Position numbers and translations under genes: made by a program. Below are positions 51,053 to 61,319 of a stretch of DNA of 64,000 nt, in pieces. The stretch is from the NCBI GenBank assembly GCA_964035575.1, contig OZ037851.1, positions 496,001 through 560,000 on the forward strand, in the 5' to 3' direction. The DNA is from Rhynchopus sp. YZ270_cl-10 (lineage: Eukaryota; Euglenozoa; Diplonemea; Diplonemida; Diplonemidae). The stretch's first letter is position 1. Each line of letters begins with the position of its first letter. The notes beneath the pieces were generated by a model. The model ran no database searches. It worked only from the letters and a program-made list of their open reading frames with translations, and was not told the DNA's origin.

Positions 51053-54000
51053 TCAATCAATTTCATCGAAAGTCCCTCTCTCTTTTACCAGCTGCATCAA
51101 TCGAGAAACGTGCACATTAACAGGAATATTCGGTGCGTTTAGAAGCTCATCTGCCAGCTCCCATTCCCCTTCCACTACTGCCGTGAAGGCCTCCGCATGC
51201 AGACGCGCACCTTCACCATCACAATCCCCCGAGCCTTGACTCTCCAACGGATCGTCACGAGAAACAATCTCATATATCGCAGTAGGGTGTCTACGTGAAA
51301 ACTTCTTGTAAAATATAAGAGAAACTGGTCTGAAGAGAAGCGGGAGTTCTAAAGAACCGGATTTAACTCTATCTACGACCCACGCATCCACTAGGGTTGA
51401 TGTTGTGAGGTCTTTGTTGTAACGTTCCAAGGCAGCAGCTTTGTTGACGGGGTGTCCAAATACGTTCATGACAGAGCACGGTCGCGAATCGCTTTCTTGA
51501 CAAAGAGAAAAATTTCCCCATATCACCCTGCCTCCGCTAATCCCTATGCGGACCTTCGAAGGCATCTGTCTATGCTGTCTGTTCTGTCTCCGGTCAGTGT
51601 TAACCGCAGCTTGGATTAACGCAGCAGCGTCGCAGGCCCTCGCAATTTTATCAGATTTCCACATCGAGATCATCCGATCCCCCGCAATACTTATCGTCAC
51701 CCCTTTACACTGCGTCACCGTTGTCAACGCTGCGCTGAACACATCATAAAACTCCTTTATCATAACATCCTTTCCTCGCCTCCAGAGAGCATAGAAACCT
51801 ACCATATTGAGCGCCATCACTGCAGAGTCTATCGTCTGCAGACGGTGTGCGCTTAGCCCCATTTCAAATCGAACCGCTTTTTTGGAGGTCTTGGAGTGCT
51901 CTTTATCGGGAGATGCGGTGCCAGCCTGAACCTTTACTTCAGCTGGTGGTTCGCTTCTCGCTAATGCGGAGCTGATGTTGTTTGCGCGATCCTCCGTTTT
52001 GAAGTTGCTTTTCCTCATCGGAAGGGCGACCGGAGAGAGAGGCCCAGTAGTGTCCTCGGTTGCTTGATACGTTGATGTGATATGAGGTACCCCCGGAACC
52101 GAGAGCGTTGCAGCGCTCCCTTGAGGTGTCAGGTCAAAGGATTGACTGCGTTGTGGAGGAAGTCTTGTTGAAGGTACGCTCCCATTATGTGAACAAGAAG
52201 ACGTCTGGCGGTCAGTGTTGGCCCCGCCAGAATCGCTGGTGATGCTCGCTCTTCGCGATGTTTGTAACAGATGAAACGGAGTTCGGTGAACATTCTTCGG
52301 TGTTTTGGGAGAGGCAGGATTGTCCCCCGGTACACCTAGCTTCTCTTGTGAAACGTTCGAAGAGGTTTTGAGAAATGGTGGCTGGAATTTCCGCTGCTTT
52401 TCAGGCCTCTCCGGGTTCGACCCAACAGAGAGCGGGGTTTGCACAATGTCCCTCTGGTTGCTGTTCCCACTGTTTGCGCCCCCGCTTTCTGCCAGCACCG
52501 CGCTGTTTGAACCTCCAGAGCTTTGGTTAGAAAGGACCAGAGGAGAGGGTTTTTGGGGGCGAGCTTTTTTAGGAGCTTCGAGGGTAAGTTGTGGAGAGAT
52601 GGGTGCCGTGGTAGGGGTGGACAGTGCGGAGGTGAGGTGCACGGCACGGCCAGGGTGTTGCTGGAGTTTTGAAGTCTGCCGGGAGCAAGCTGGCGACGAC
52701 ACAGCGGAGCTCACCGTCAAATTGCTGTCACGCCCACGCTGCAACGTTGCGCTGACAGAAGATGCTGCCTCCATCCCCGACCACGGCGATCCGGTACACG
52801 GCGACCCATCGAGATTAATACTCTCCCCACAAGAAGACATCTGTTCGTGCGCACCCTGCGGCAATCTGATGGACTCTCCATTCAATGGCAGATCCTGTGA
52901 GGGTTTGAGTCACATAAATCAGGAAGAAAGCAGGCACATGCCCAAATCTTGTTGAAAGTGCAGAGGAGGAGGAATGAGGGGGTCGGGGAAATCATACTAT
53001 CCAGGCTTCGCCGAACTCTTCCTCGTGGTTGCCGGTCAGGAGGTCGATAGCGCCGGGTGGGACCAGTTGGCGGGCACCTAGCACAGCCTGGACGAGGCAG
53101 GAGGTGGAGAGCTTGATGCTGTCCAACTCAGGGGCAAAGTAGGAGGGGAGGTCGAATTCGTCGAGGGGAATGTCTCCCGTGGAAAACTGTTTTTGGATGA
53201 GGTTTTGAATACTTCCTCACTTTTGATCTTGGTTAGTCTTTTTTTGCCGATTTCACTAAGTTTTGCAGCCCTATCCACCCTATGTTGCAACTCAAATATT
53301 AACATACCTTCCGCATCGCCTCTGCCATCTTCGACAGGGGGCGCAACACAACGTAGAGCAGTACCGATATTGCTGTCATCACTGCCGCAAACGCGATCCA
53401 CACGAATGCCAACGCTGCCGTCTTTTCGCTGTAGTTCTCAAGCGTTGCTGCACTGCGTAGGTACAGGCAGGTCACATCATTTGCACCAGCACTTTCTACA
53501 GTCAACGCAACAGCTGCACCATCGCTGTCGTCTCCAGACAAGCTTTCCACCACATCAACAGGGCTGACTGCAGAGGACACATTCTTCGTTAATCTAAAGA
53601 AGCTATGCCCGAGACGGTACAGCGCACGCTTCTTTGCAGGCTCAATGCGTGTTGGAAGCAGCTCCAACAGCGACGCTGTCGTAACCGCACGCACCTGCAG
53701 GAACACAACCAACCCCACCATCTGTTCGCACACCGACACAACAACGTCGGACCCGCTGAGCTCTGTGTCGTCAAGCATATTTACGTTCTCGGAAACCACA
53801 AAGACGGTCGCGTTCCCTTCGCACGCTGCAAAAGCGTATCCAGGGTGCCCCTTTGCACGCCTCTTGAGAATTGCATACAACACTGAGCTATCTGCGAGAC
53901 GAAGTGCATTGTCGACTTCTAGCGCCTCGCTTGGCATGACCCCAGAACTCACCTCAGCAACGCAGGAGGCGTTGAAGGCAGTACGCCATGCAGGGTCGCC

Positions 54001-55083
54001 TCTCATATCCGCCCCTCCGTCTATTTGACAGGAGGGTTGGTAGTAAAGGTTGGTGTGCGAGATCTCCCGCCTGATGAATATCGCACGCTTCTCAAATGTC
54101 GCGAAGAGCGCAGAAATTTGCCCTCTCTTCTCAAACATCGGCGCCGCAGAGAGGTAGGACTGCATTGTGTGGGTGCTGATGACATTGTCTTTGTATACAT
54201 ATTCAGAGAGTGCGTCGATGCTTTGCTCACGGTTTTCATCGAGGGTAAGGTGCACCGCGTATGTTACCACCCCTCCTGCACAGAGCAACATGACGACCAC
54301 CCCTACAATGCTCAACACTGCGAGGGACACCCCTCGAGACACCTCCTCCTCCTCAGCTTGCTCTTCGGTGTCGTCATCACTGCAGGAGCCCTCCTCGCAG
54401 ATTCCTCTGATAAATTCATTTAGCATTTGAGATGAAGTTACTACCTTCCCCCCCAAATACAAACACGCCACGCACACCGCACCGAAACACCCAAACACCA
54501 CGCAATACGCCTTGAAGCACAACAACACCACATCCGACCATTTGGTTGCAGCATACACCCCATCTTCACAGAGCACCTCTCTAGAGAACACATCTCTCGG
54601 GTACACTTCCTTATACACTCCAAGAAGTAAGATGAACACCATAATAAACGCAGCACCACATTTCACTCCATCAGAAGACCTCGTTGCCATAGCAACAAAA
54701 GGTGACGGCAAGCTCAACAGATAGACCGGAACTGCGCCGCCAACGGTGATAACCAAAGAAAGGGAGGCGATAAGAGGTGCTGTCACGGTGCCTGCAATGA
54801 GAAGCTTCGCATTGCGTGTACACAGATAGTGCAACAACCCATATACAATAACACCAAGACCTAAACCATGTGAAGCGGAAACCCATTGGGCTTGATCCAT
54901 ATTGTCGCCGATATCTGGTATCAAAGGAAGAACCACCCCTGCCAGCAAAACCACTGCTTCATAAAAAAGCAGTGACGTCGCGCTCACCTTGCACATCCGA
55001 TCCTCCGCGGCCTCCCCTATAGTGAACCCAAACGCCAGCAGGTACTGATACCTCCTTGGAAGCCATGGTGTAAACTCTTCCAT
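51053..55083 (-). CDS. Multi-pass membrane receptor with degenerate class III cyclase domain
   Basis: Three exons, 53308-55083, 52998-53186 and 51053-52894, encode 1268 aa. Introns run 53187-53307 (GTATGTT...AAACAG, with a CTAAC branch-like site) and 52895-52997 (GTATGAT...CTCACAG). Both keep frame. About seven helices occupy residues 25-285, followed by an outer region of about 270 aa and a helix at 558-580 leading to LRPLSKMAEAMRK, as before a HAMP-like linker. Exon 2 is a short conserved-looking piece. A Ser/Pro-rich linker follows, then a cyclase homology domain at about 1000-1185: ALNMVGFYAL, ISIAGDRMISMW, VRIGISGGRVIWGN, VFGHPVNKAAALER. The first metal Asp (usually FxDIxGF) is Asn, and GDxVN reads GHPVN. 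Catalysis is doubtful; it may be a regulatory pseudo-cyclase. Confidence 0.85.
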
Positions 55084-55623
55084 TTAAAAATAAAGAAAAA
55101 AAAATCCCCCCCCAAAAAAAAGAGAAAAATCGGTGTAAATAAAAGGGGTATTATCGAAACATTAAGATCCAAGAAGAGAAAGAGAGGAAAGAAAGGATGG
55201 TGTGTGCTGACAGGGCTGGAGGGGGTGATTTGAGTATAAAAAAAAATGTGAAAAAAAAAAGTGAAATTGCGGATAGGGTTAAAAGGTAGGGGTATACAGA
55301 GCGAGAACTTCCTTTTATGATTTCTTTTGAAAAACCGGAAAAAAAAAAGTACATAAAGCCACATCTTAATGAAAACTGTACAAAGAGAGAAGTTGTGTCA
55401 AAATAAAAGAACCGAAACCCTTCCGAGGGACACACTGAGTCGCATCTTCTTGTGTTTTGAGCGTTTTGAGCACAACCCCTCTGCCACACCCTTCTGTATC
55501 CTACACGTGTATAAAATCACATTCGACGATCCCCTCCCCCAGAAAAACCCCCCCCATTTCCCCCATTTTGAGAAATACCCTGAAAACATTGTTTTTAGAG
55601 TACCAGATGCCACACACCCCTCT
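55084..55623. other. Spacer between the receptor and START genes
   Basis: 540 bp without a gene or a clear repeat. The 100 bp upstream of the receptor start is A/G-rich on the plus strand, so pyrimidine-rich on the gene strand. Confidence 0.5.
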
Positions 55624-56977
55624 TCAGCTGCTCTGTAAATGCCCGCGGACCTTGCAAAGGAAAAGTGCTGTCTTTTCTTTGAACATGTTCAGCACGGAGT
55701 GAGGGATGCTGCCCTGTGGAGTTGATGGTGGATGTACTTCTATTAGGGGGGTTTGGGGGTTTCGGAAAAGAGAAAACGACGAATGTGTCTCTTGTGCACA
55801 TCTTTATCACTGTATTTATCACGCTGGGTACGGTGGGTTTGGAATTTTTGTTGTCTCTGTCGGAGTAGAGAGGGTTGCTCGGGATGGACTTAAAAGATGA
55901 ATGTGTCTTGTGTAAATGAAAAATAACCAAAATAGTAACATACCTTCGGATCGAAGCTGGTGCAAAACTCGACAAAGCAGGTGTCGTTCCTCGCTATTTT
56001 CGAAATGCGATAAAACGTTCGTGATGAGGCCCGCACAACACCACTCTTCTCCGGAACAGACGGATGTTCAATCTGAAACAATATTTATTTACCAAAAACA
56101 CGGGGGGTTTACATACATCAGAAATCGAAATATACGTGAGGTCGTCTGTTGGTGAGTGCAGCTCTAGTTTGCAAACGCAATCCCGCGCCCAGAGGGGCCA
56201 AGGCAGGCTGAGATGCGTATACGATACGGAGGTGCCCTCCACGCCACTGTCGATGCACCGCAGCTCTGCTATGCTTGGGTCGAAGCTTTGCTTGACGAGG
56301 TATGCCTCTGGGGTGGTGCTGGTGAGGAAGTCTATCACCTTCTTCGCAGAACACTCAAACGTACTCTTCACACACACGAAGGGAATGCTGGAGGTAGCAT
56401 CATTAAACATCTGGGCCCTTTGGTTATCCGGGTCTGTGAAAGGGAAGGCCTCCCATACATCACTCTCCAACGTATTTACCCATGCACTAAACACTTCCGA
56501 CTCCTCCGGAAGTAAAGTCTGTGAAGGCGCCGGAGAGGCCATGCCAAAGCTGGAGGAGCTCACCACATCGCTTTGCACCGCCGATGCTGCTTCACTGCGG
56601 TCTTTTTCACGTAAATTCATGATGCTGTTACGAATGACCCTCGACACCCCAGCTCCCGGTATAATATGCCGCTTTGTGAGCTTGCGAACTCTGGTTAATT
56701 CTTTGGAGTTTTTGTTCAGCGAATCAATGTCTTTTTGGATCATCAAACACACACTCACCACCAACAACACAAAGGCGCCCTGCAACGCCAGATCCTGCAG
56801 ATGGAAGAGCAGCAGTCCTACAACAGGGTGCGTCAAGACATGGTATCCGGCAACAGCCACCGCAGCCCACACGACAACTTCTACAACCAAGACAAGGCGT
56901 TTGAAAGAGGTGCACACCTTCCCAAAGGCGCCAATCAAAGTATGCAGCTCCCTTTCAGTGAGGGTCGCTTCGGGCAT
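55624..56977 (-). CDS. Membrane protein with a START lipid-binding domain
   Basis: START domains bind and move lipids or sterols. Three exons, 56117-56977, 55944-56072 and 55624-55713, encode 359 aa. Intron 1 is 44 nt and intron 2 is 230 nt; both are GTATGT...CAG and in phase. Two membrane helices lie at about 27-47 and 52-80. A Ser-rich linker follows, then the START fold from about 195: a cleft strand around FECSAKKVIDFLTS, SFDPSIAELRCIDSGVEGTS, and THLSLPWPLWARDCVCKL (family motif PWPLxxRD). The domain continues across exon 2 (RTFYRISKIARNDTCFVEF) and closes with the usual C-terminal helix in exon 3 (GSIPHSVLNMFKEKTALFL). Exon 3 completes the family fold, which strongly supports the splicing. 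Intron 2 holds a type B stem-loop. Confidence 0.88.
55778..55804 (+). repeat. Stem-loop repeat, type B, inside an intron
   Basis: CGACGAATGTGTCTCTTGTGCACATCTT: inner TGTG/CACA pairing, loop TCTCTTG. It lies in intron 2 of the START gene. A degraded copy (AGATGAATGTGTCTTGTGTAAATG) follows at 55895-55918 in the same intron. Confidence 0.55.
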
Positions 56978-57598
56978 CGTGTAAAGCTCTTCTTTGACAC
57001 CAATTCCTAAGAATGAAGCGGGGTGAAAATATTAAAAAGAAAGGGTTTTGTAAGAAGAAAGAAAAAAAAGAAGAACCTTTTTTATGTCGTTTTTTTTGTG
57101 CGGGATCTCGGCAAGATTTTCGCACTTTTTTTGAAATCAAAAAACTCCCCCCCTTTGTGCCTTTTTATTGCGTGCATTTTTCGTAGCTACGGTATCGACA
57201 AATATAAAAAAAAATGATCACCAATTTGTCGAAACACAGCTTTTTTTGTGAACAGCCTAACGCCATCACCCTACAAAAACGATGCACAACATATACTAAG
57301 CACCTTTTCTTTTCCCTCCCACACCCTAAAAACCTTAAAACCTTGTTACCTTTTTTTTTACAAAAACACGATAAACTTCACCCGAGAATAGGTTTCCCCC
57401 CCTCTTCCTATTCCTTTCCCTTTCCTGTACGTTTTTCTTCTTCTTCTTCTTCTTCTCCTTCTTCTTCTTCTTCTTCTTCTTCTTCTTCTTCTTCTTCTTC
57501 TTCTTCTTCTTCTTCTTCTTCTTCTTCTTCTTCTTCTTCTTCTTCTTCTTCTTCTTCTCCTTCTTCCCCCCCATATTTTTTTTGAAAAAAAAAATATA
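56978..57598. other. Spacer between START and Arg/Asp-rich genes
   Basis: No gene. The right-hand part is the (TTC)n tract described separately. The left-hand part is A/T-rich with no clear repeat. Confidence 0.5.
57428..57567. repeat. (TTC)n microsatellite
   Basis: About 45 trinucleotide units, read CTT on the plus strand and GAA on the gene strand, with two CTCCTT interruptions. It begins about 30 bp past the stop of the Arg/Asp-rich gene. Long GAA tracts are known to form triplexes and slow transcription; any such effect here is inference. Confidence 0.9.
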
Positions 57599-59622
57599 TT
57601 AACGGCGGTCGCGGCGGTCCCTTTCACGTCGTTCAGTTCTGTCGTTTCTACGGTCTCGTCTGTCTTCGGTGCGATCAGGTTTTCTATCACGGTTTTCACG
57701 GTCGGTTTCACGACGGCGGGGCTTATCACTGTGTTTGGGTCGGTTGTCTCGGGGTGGGGTGAGGTCTTCTGCTCCGCCACGCCGTCTGCGCCTACTGCGT
57801 TCGCCTCCTTCGGAACGCTCTGTGTCATCGCTTTTACGTCTCCTCCTCCGGCTCTGGTCGCGGTCACGCTGTTCCCTTTTTTCCTCCCTCTGCTCTCTTC
57901 TCGACAGACGGTCTCTACTGTCACGACTCTCCCTGCTAGCACTCCTTGCCCGTCTCTCTCTTTCTGCAGCGCTTCGCCGTCGCGTTGAACCCTCCTCCTT
58001 CTTGCCGCTCACCGGAGGCGGAAGAGGGCCTTCTACCACTGCCGATGGAGTCGGCAGGTTTGGAACTTCCGCAGGAGGTGGGGGGGTTGCCTCGGGTGCA
58101 TTCGGGGGTTTCGCTTCTGTGCGGAATGGAACGCAAAAGACCTCTTCTTCTTCATCCTCGGAGTCGGCTTTTTGGGGTTCGGAGCTTGTTGTATAAGATG
58201 ACATAGATGAACTACGTGAATGGGATGAGAGCGGAGGAGGTGGTGGTGGAGGCGTAGCGCCACGACGATGTGGGTCCCCTTCAAGAGCGCGTCTCCGGAG
58301 TGTGGCAACATCGGCAGTGCGGATGTACAGCATATCCCCTTCCACCGCTCGTTCCGCATTGGTCGCAACAAGCTTTACTGTATACAAAACTGCGCGCGCA
58401 GAGCCAGAAAACCGTTTTGCCTCCACAACCCTCGCATACGCCGGCGTGCTTTCCTCATCCATGCAATACCACGCACAGTCCCCGGGAAGCAGACTCAAAT
58501 CTTGTGAAGATACGTTCAGAAGCTCTGCCTTAGGAGGTGCGTGCTGCGGCTGCAGGGGAAGCGCGACGGGTGTCGTGAGTTGCGGTGGAGGGACGGCGGG
58601 GAGTGGGGGCTGGGTGGGCGTGGTGGGGTTGTGGGGTTGGAGGAGGGAGGGTGGGAGGGCCATGCGGCGGCCTTCTGGGACACCACCTCCACCACCACCC
58701 CCACCTCCAGTCTGCATAGGGCGAACGTCAGAAGGGCGAGACGCATACGCATTAGCATTTGCCACTGCAACAGCACCCTTGACGCGTTCAAGCGCTGTGA
58801 GCGTGTCAGGTGCAGGAGACCCACTCTGCTGCATCTTCAGCTTTTGAATTGAAGCCAGCAAAGCATTCCCTTCAAGCCCTGGTGACGGAGGCGGTGGTGG
58901 TGACGCAGGAAACCGTTCTGCGCTTGTCATCTCGCCGCCAAGGCTGTCGAGGGCGCGGGTCACCTCGGCGATGGATTCGTTGACGCTCTGCATAATATTC
59001 AAAAGCTCAAGCTGATGTGTTATCATCGACGTCGAAGGGTTGTCCAGCACCCGCTGCACCATCTTCTCGACAGTGCTTTTGTAGTTCAGCAGCGTCGGCT
59101 TGAGCGCACCGTACATCACGCGTTTGGCTCGTATCCGGAGGTCCACTTCCTGGACAAGAGGGCTAGTATCGCGTACCATGGCTGAAACCTGCTCACAGAG
59201 TTCCGTGACAAACGCGGGGGTTAGCTGCTTTTGGCGGACATAAGACTCTGTTGCTCGCTGTAGGTGGAAAGGGGAGTGACAGAGCGTCAAAGTATTAATT
59301 TATAAACCTTTCTCAAAAAAAGGCGTGAAAAGGCATACATAATACCGTAATCGTAAAAAATGTGGACGTAAAAATGTTCCAGTTTGCCAAAAAACCCCAA
59401 AAAGTTCCAGAATTTTTACGATTACGGTAGATATTATTTCATATACTTTCTATTGAAGAGAAGATGGAAAAAAGAAAAATAAAAACGCACACATACCTCA
59501 ACCTCAATCGTTACAACCTCCGGTCGTCTAAAAGACGACTGCCACGCATTCTGCTGCGGAACTGTATCTCTGTACCCAATCCGTTCAATGAGACGCGCCA
59601 GATTCTTCCCACTGCCATTCAT
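57599..59622 (-). CDS. Protein with helical N-terminus and Arg/Asp/Glu-rich tail
   Basis: Exons 59497-59622 (ATG to GTTGAG) and 57599-59257 encode 594 aa. The donor is GAG|GTATGTGTG and the acceptor CCACCTACAG|CGAGCA; the join is in phase. Residues 1-150 are helical and continuous across the junction (RPEVVTIEVE then RATESYVRQKQLTP). About 150-290 are Pro/Gly-rich with poly-Pro and poly-Gly. About 290-370 look like a small beta domain (LLPGDCAWYCMDEES, AYARVVEAKRF, VLYTVKLVA, EGDMLYIRTADVATL), possibly Tudor-like. The last 150 residues are RD/RE/RS repeats like those of splicing-related proteins. The function is not known; nuclear RNA work is plausible. The intron contains the element 59343-59429. 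Confidence 0.8.
59343..59429. mobile_element. Miniature TA-ended element in an intron
   Basis: TACCGTAATCGTAAAAA and TTTTTACGATTACGGTA are perfect 17-bp ends, with further inward pairing (TTCCAG facing CTGGAA across short gaps). It is 87 bp and lies inside the intron of the Arg/Asp-rich gene. The ends are close to those at 36423-37190. Confidence 0.85.
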
Positions 59623-60010
59623 GTTGTTTTCTGTGCAAAAATATCAATTTATCAAAAATCCCCGTGGGATTTTTGTGGGTTTTGTGGGCCCGCAACCGGG
59701 TGGGGTTTTTTTCTTTTTCCTTTTTTCTATGAACCGCCACCCACTGCCCTCCCCTCCTGATACAAATGTGGATATATTTTTTTTTGGGGAGGAAAAGAAG
59801 AGGGAGTAAAAGGGGAGGGGGAATCTGAAGTTTTTCGGTTAACAACCCTGTCCCGACAAGGCAATATTCCATCCTCGGATCTACTCACAAAACTGCTTTT
59901 TCAAAATACACCACAACTCTCTCTAGGGGATCCTCCGCTCGAAGGACCCTGCACCTTTTCTTTCAAACATCACCCTTCCTCTTTCTCCGACCAAAATACA
60001 ACACAAAGAG

Positions 60011-60062
60011 AAGTTGAAAAGTACAAACACCTCACCGTTCATCGGCAGACGCAAGCACTGAT
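60011..60062 (+). repeat. Interspersed repeat, type D
   Basis: AAGTTGAAAAGTACAAACACCTCACC...CATCGGCAGACGCAAGCACTGA, the closest match to 47691. Confidence 0.6.
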
Positions 60063-60103
60063 TCTCCGCGGGGTTATCGAACCCCAGAAGAGCACTTCAT
60101 TGG
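60063..60103 (+). repeat. Interspersed hairpin, type G
   Basis: TCTCCGCGGGGTTATCGAACCCC, then AGAGCACTTCATTGG. GGGGTT/AACCCC forms the stem around ATCG. Confidence 0.55.
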
Positions 60104-60323
60104 TATACACACAATTCATTCTACCAAAAACCCCGAGTTAGGTGTACTGGGTGATTCAGATTGTTGTTATAGTAACCTGGGGGTGTCTCCGAAAAAAGCA
60201 AATTTTATTTTTTAGTAACAAACAGTTTTCCGGTTTTGTTACCTGGTATCTTCTTCCTCCGGATTTTTATATTTTTTATTTTTACAAATAACAGTAACAG
60301 TTACCTGGACCTTCTTATAAAAT

Positions 60324-60433
60324 GGCGCCGCAGGCGAAAAAAAAATCAGGGTACGGTGTAAAAATCTAGCTTTCACACTACCGAGTCACTCAACGAACGC
60401 GGAGCAAAAATGAAAAATGGCGCCGCAGGCAAA
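60324..60433 (+). repeat. Shared GGCGCC module
   Basis: From GGCGCCGCAGGCG through GGGTACGGTGTAAAAAT and TCACTCAACGAACG to a second GGCGCCGCAGGC. The same order is found at 48329-48445. Parts in the opposite direction are at 49880-49925 and 49980-50032. Confidence 0.7.
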
Positions 60434-61319
60434 GGATTTTATGGTGCGATCAGTTACCCAGGGCCCTCCCGTGGTTCAACTACGGTTCTACCAGGAACTT
60501 TTTTTGACCCTCACCACCATCACCACATGTCAGGCGAGAGGTGATGTTTTTTTTTCCAATTTTTATTTTACAGTTATCCGGGTTTGTTACCTGGGCCAGA
60601 TACATTTTTATTTTAATTTTACAAAAGAATTATGTTGTTACCAAATGGTTGTTACCTGGGGGAAATTTTTGGGGGTAAAATAATTATTTAGTTTTATTTT
60701 AACCCTATAAGAGCCAAGCCATATTTTCAAGCCACTTTTGAGTTTTGGTTTTTGGGGCTCTCCAACCGGTAAAGGGACCCCAGATGCAAATTTTTGATCG
60801 TACCTGGCCGCAATTGAAAGATTTTGAACACGGCTTTCAATTCCATATTTTTAAGTTTTTTTTCGAAAAAAAATGTTATCCCCAAAATGAGGTGAGCATA
60901 AAATCCACTTTTTGGTTTTTTACTCATTCGGCCGGCCGAGGAAAAACACGTAAATTATTTCTGTCCGAAAATGGCGTTATTTGAAAGATTGTTCACAAAA
61001 TCTTTTCAAAGAAAAAAAAATCGAGCAAAAAGTCCTAGTAGAACCCAACTTATATGAGTGCAGCTCTGTTAGCAGCCATGTCTAAAACTGATTTCCTGAA
61101 CGATTTACACTGAAACATGTCTAAAAACGTAAAAAATGGGCGATTTTTCACAATTTGGGCATCTCCTGAGGTCGAAAGCCCCCAGAATGGGTCGGAACGA
61201 CCCTGTGACCCGAAAATCCATGAAAAAAGCACCCCGAAATACGAAAAAACAGTGAAAATTCGGCTTACTGTGTGCTCTGCATAGGTCGTGTGTGTGGGGT
61301 GTTTTCGTGGTTTTGGTGG

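Larger units (their letters stand above)
59623..60144. other. Intergenic region upstream of the Arg/Asp-rich gene
   Basis: No gene. It contains a type D repeat (60011) and a type G hairpin (60063), side by side as near 49098. Confidence 0.5.

Noticed and set aside
53078-53401. Continuous alternative frame across the first intron of the receptor gene
   Set aside because: It is open with a plausible start, but the spliced reading gives better codon use, a CTAAC branch-like site, matching phase and a continuous exon 2.
57214-57585. Poly-Ser, poly-Lys and poly-Arg frames over the (TTC)n tract
   Set aside because: They are a simple repeat in three frames, outside any gene with support.
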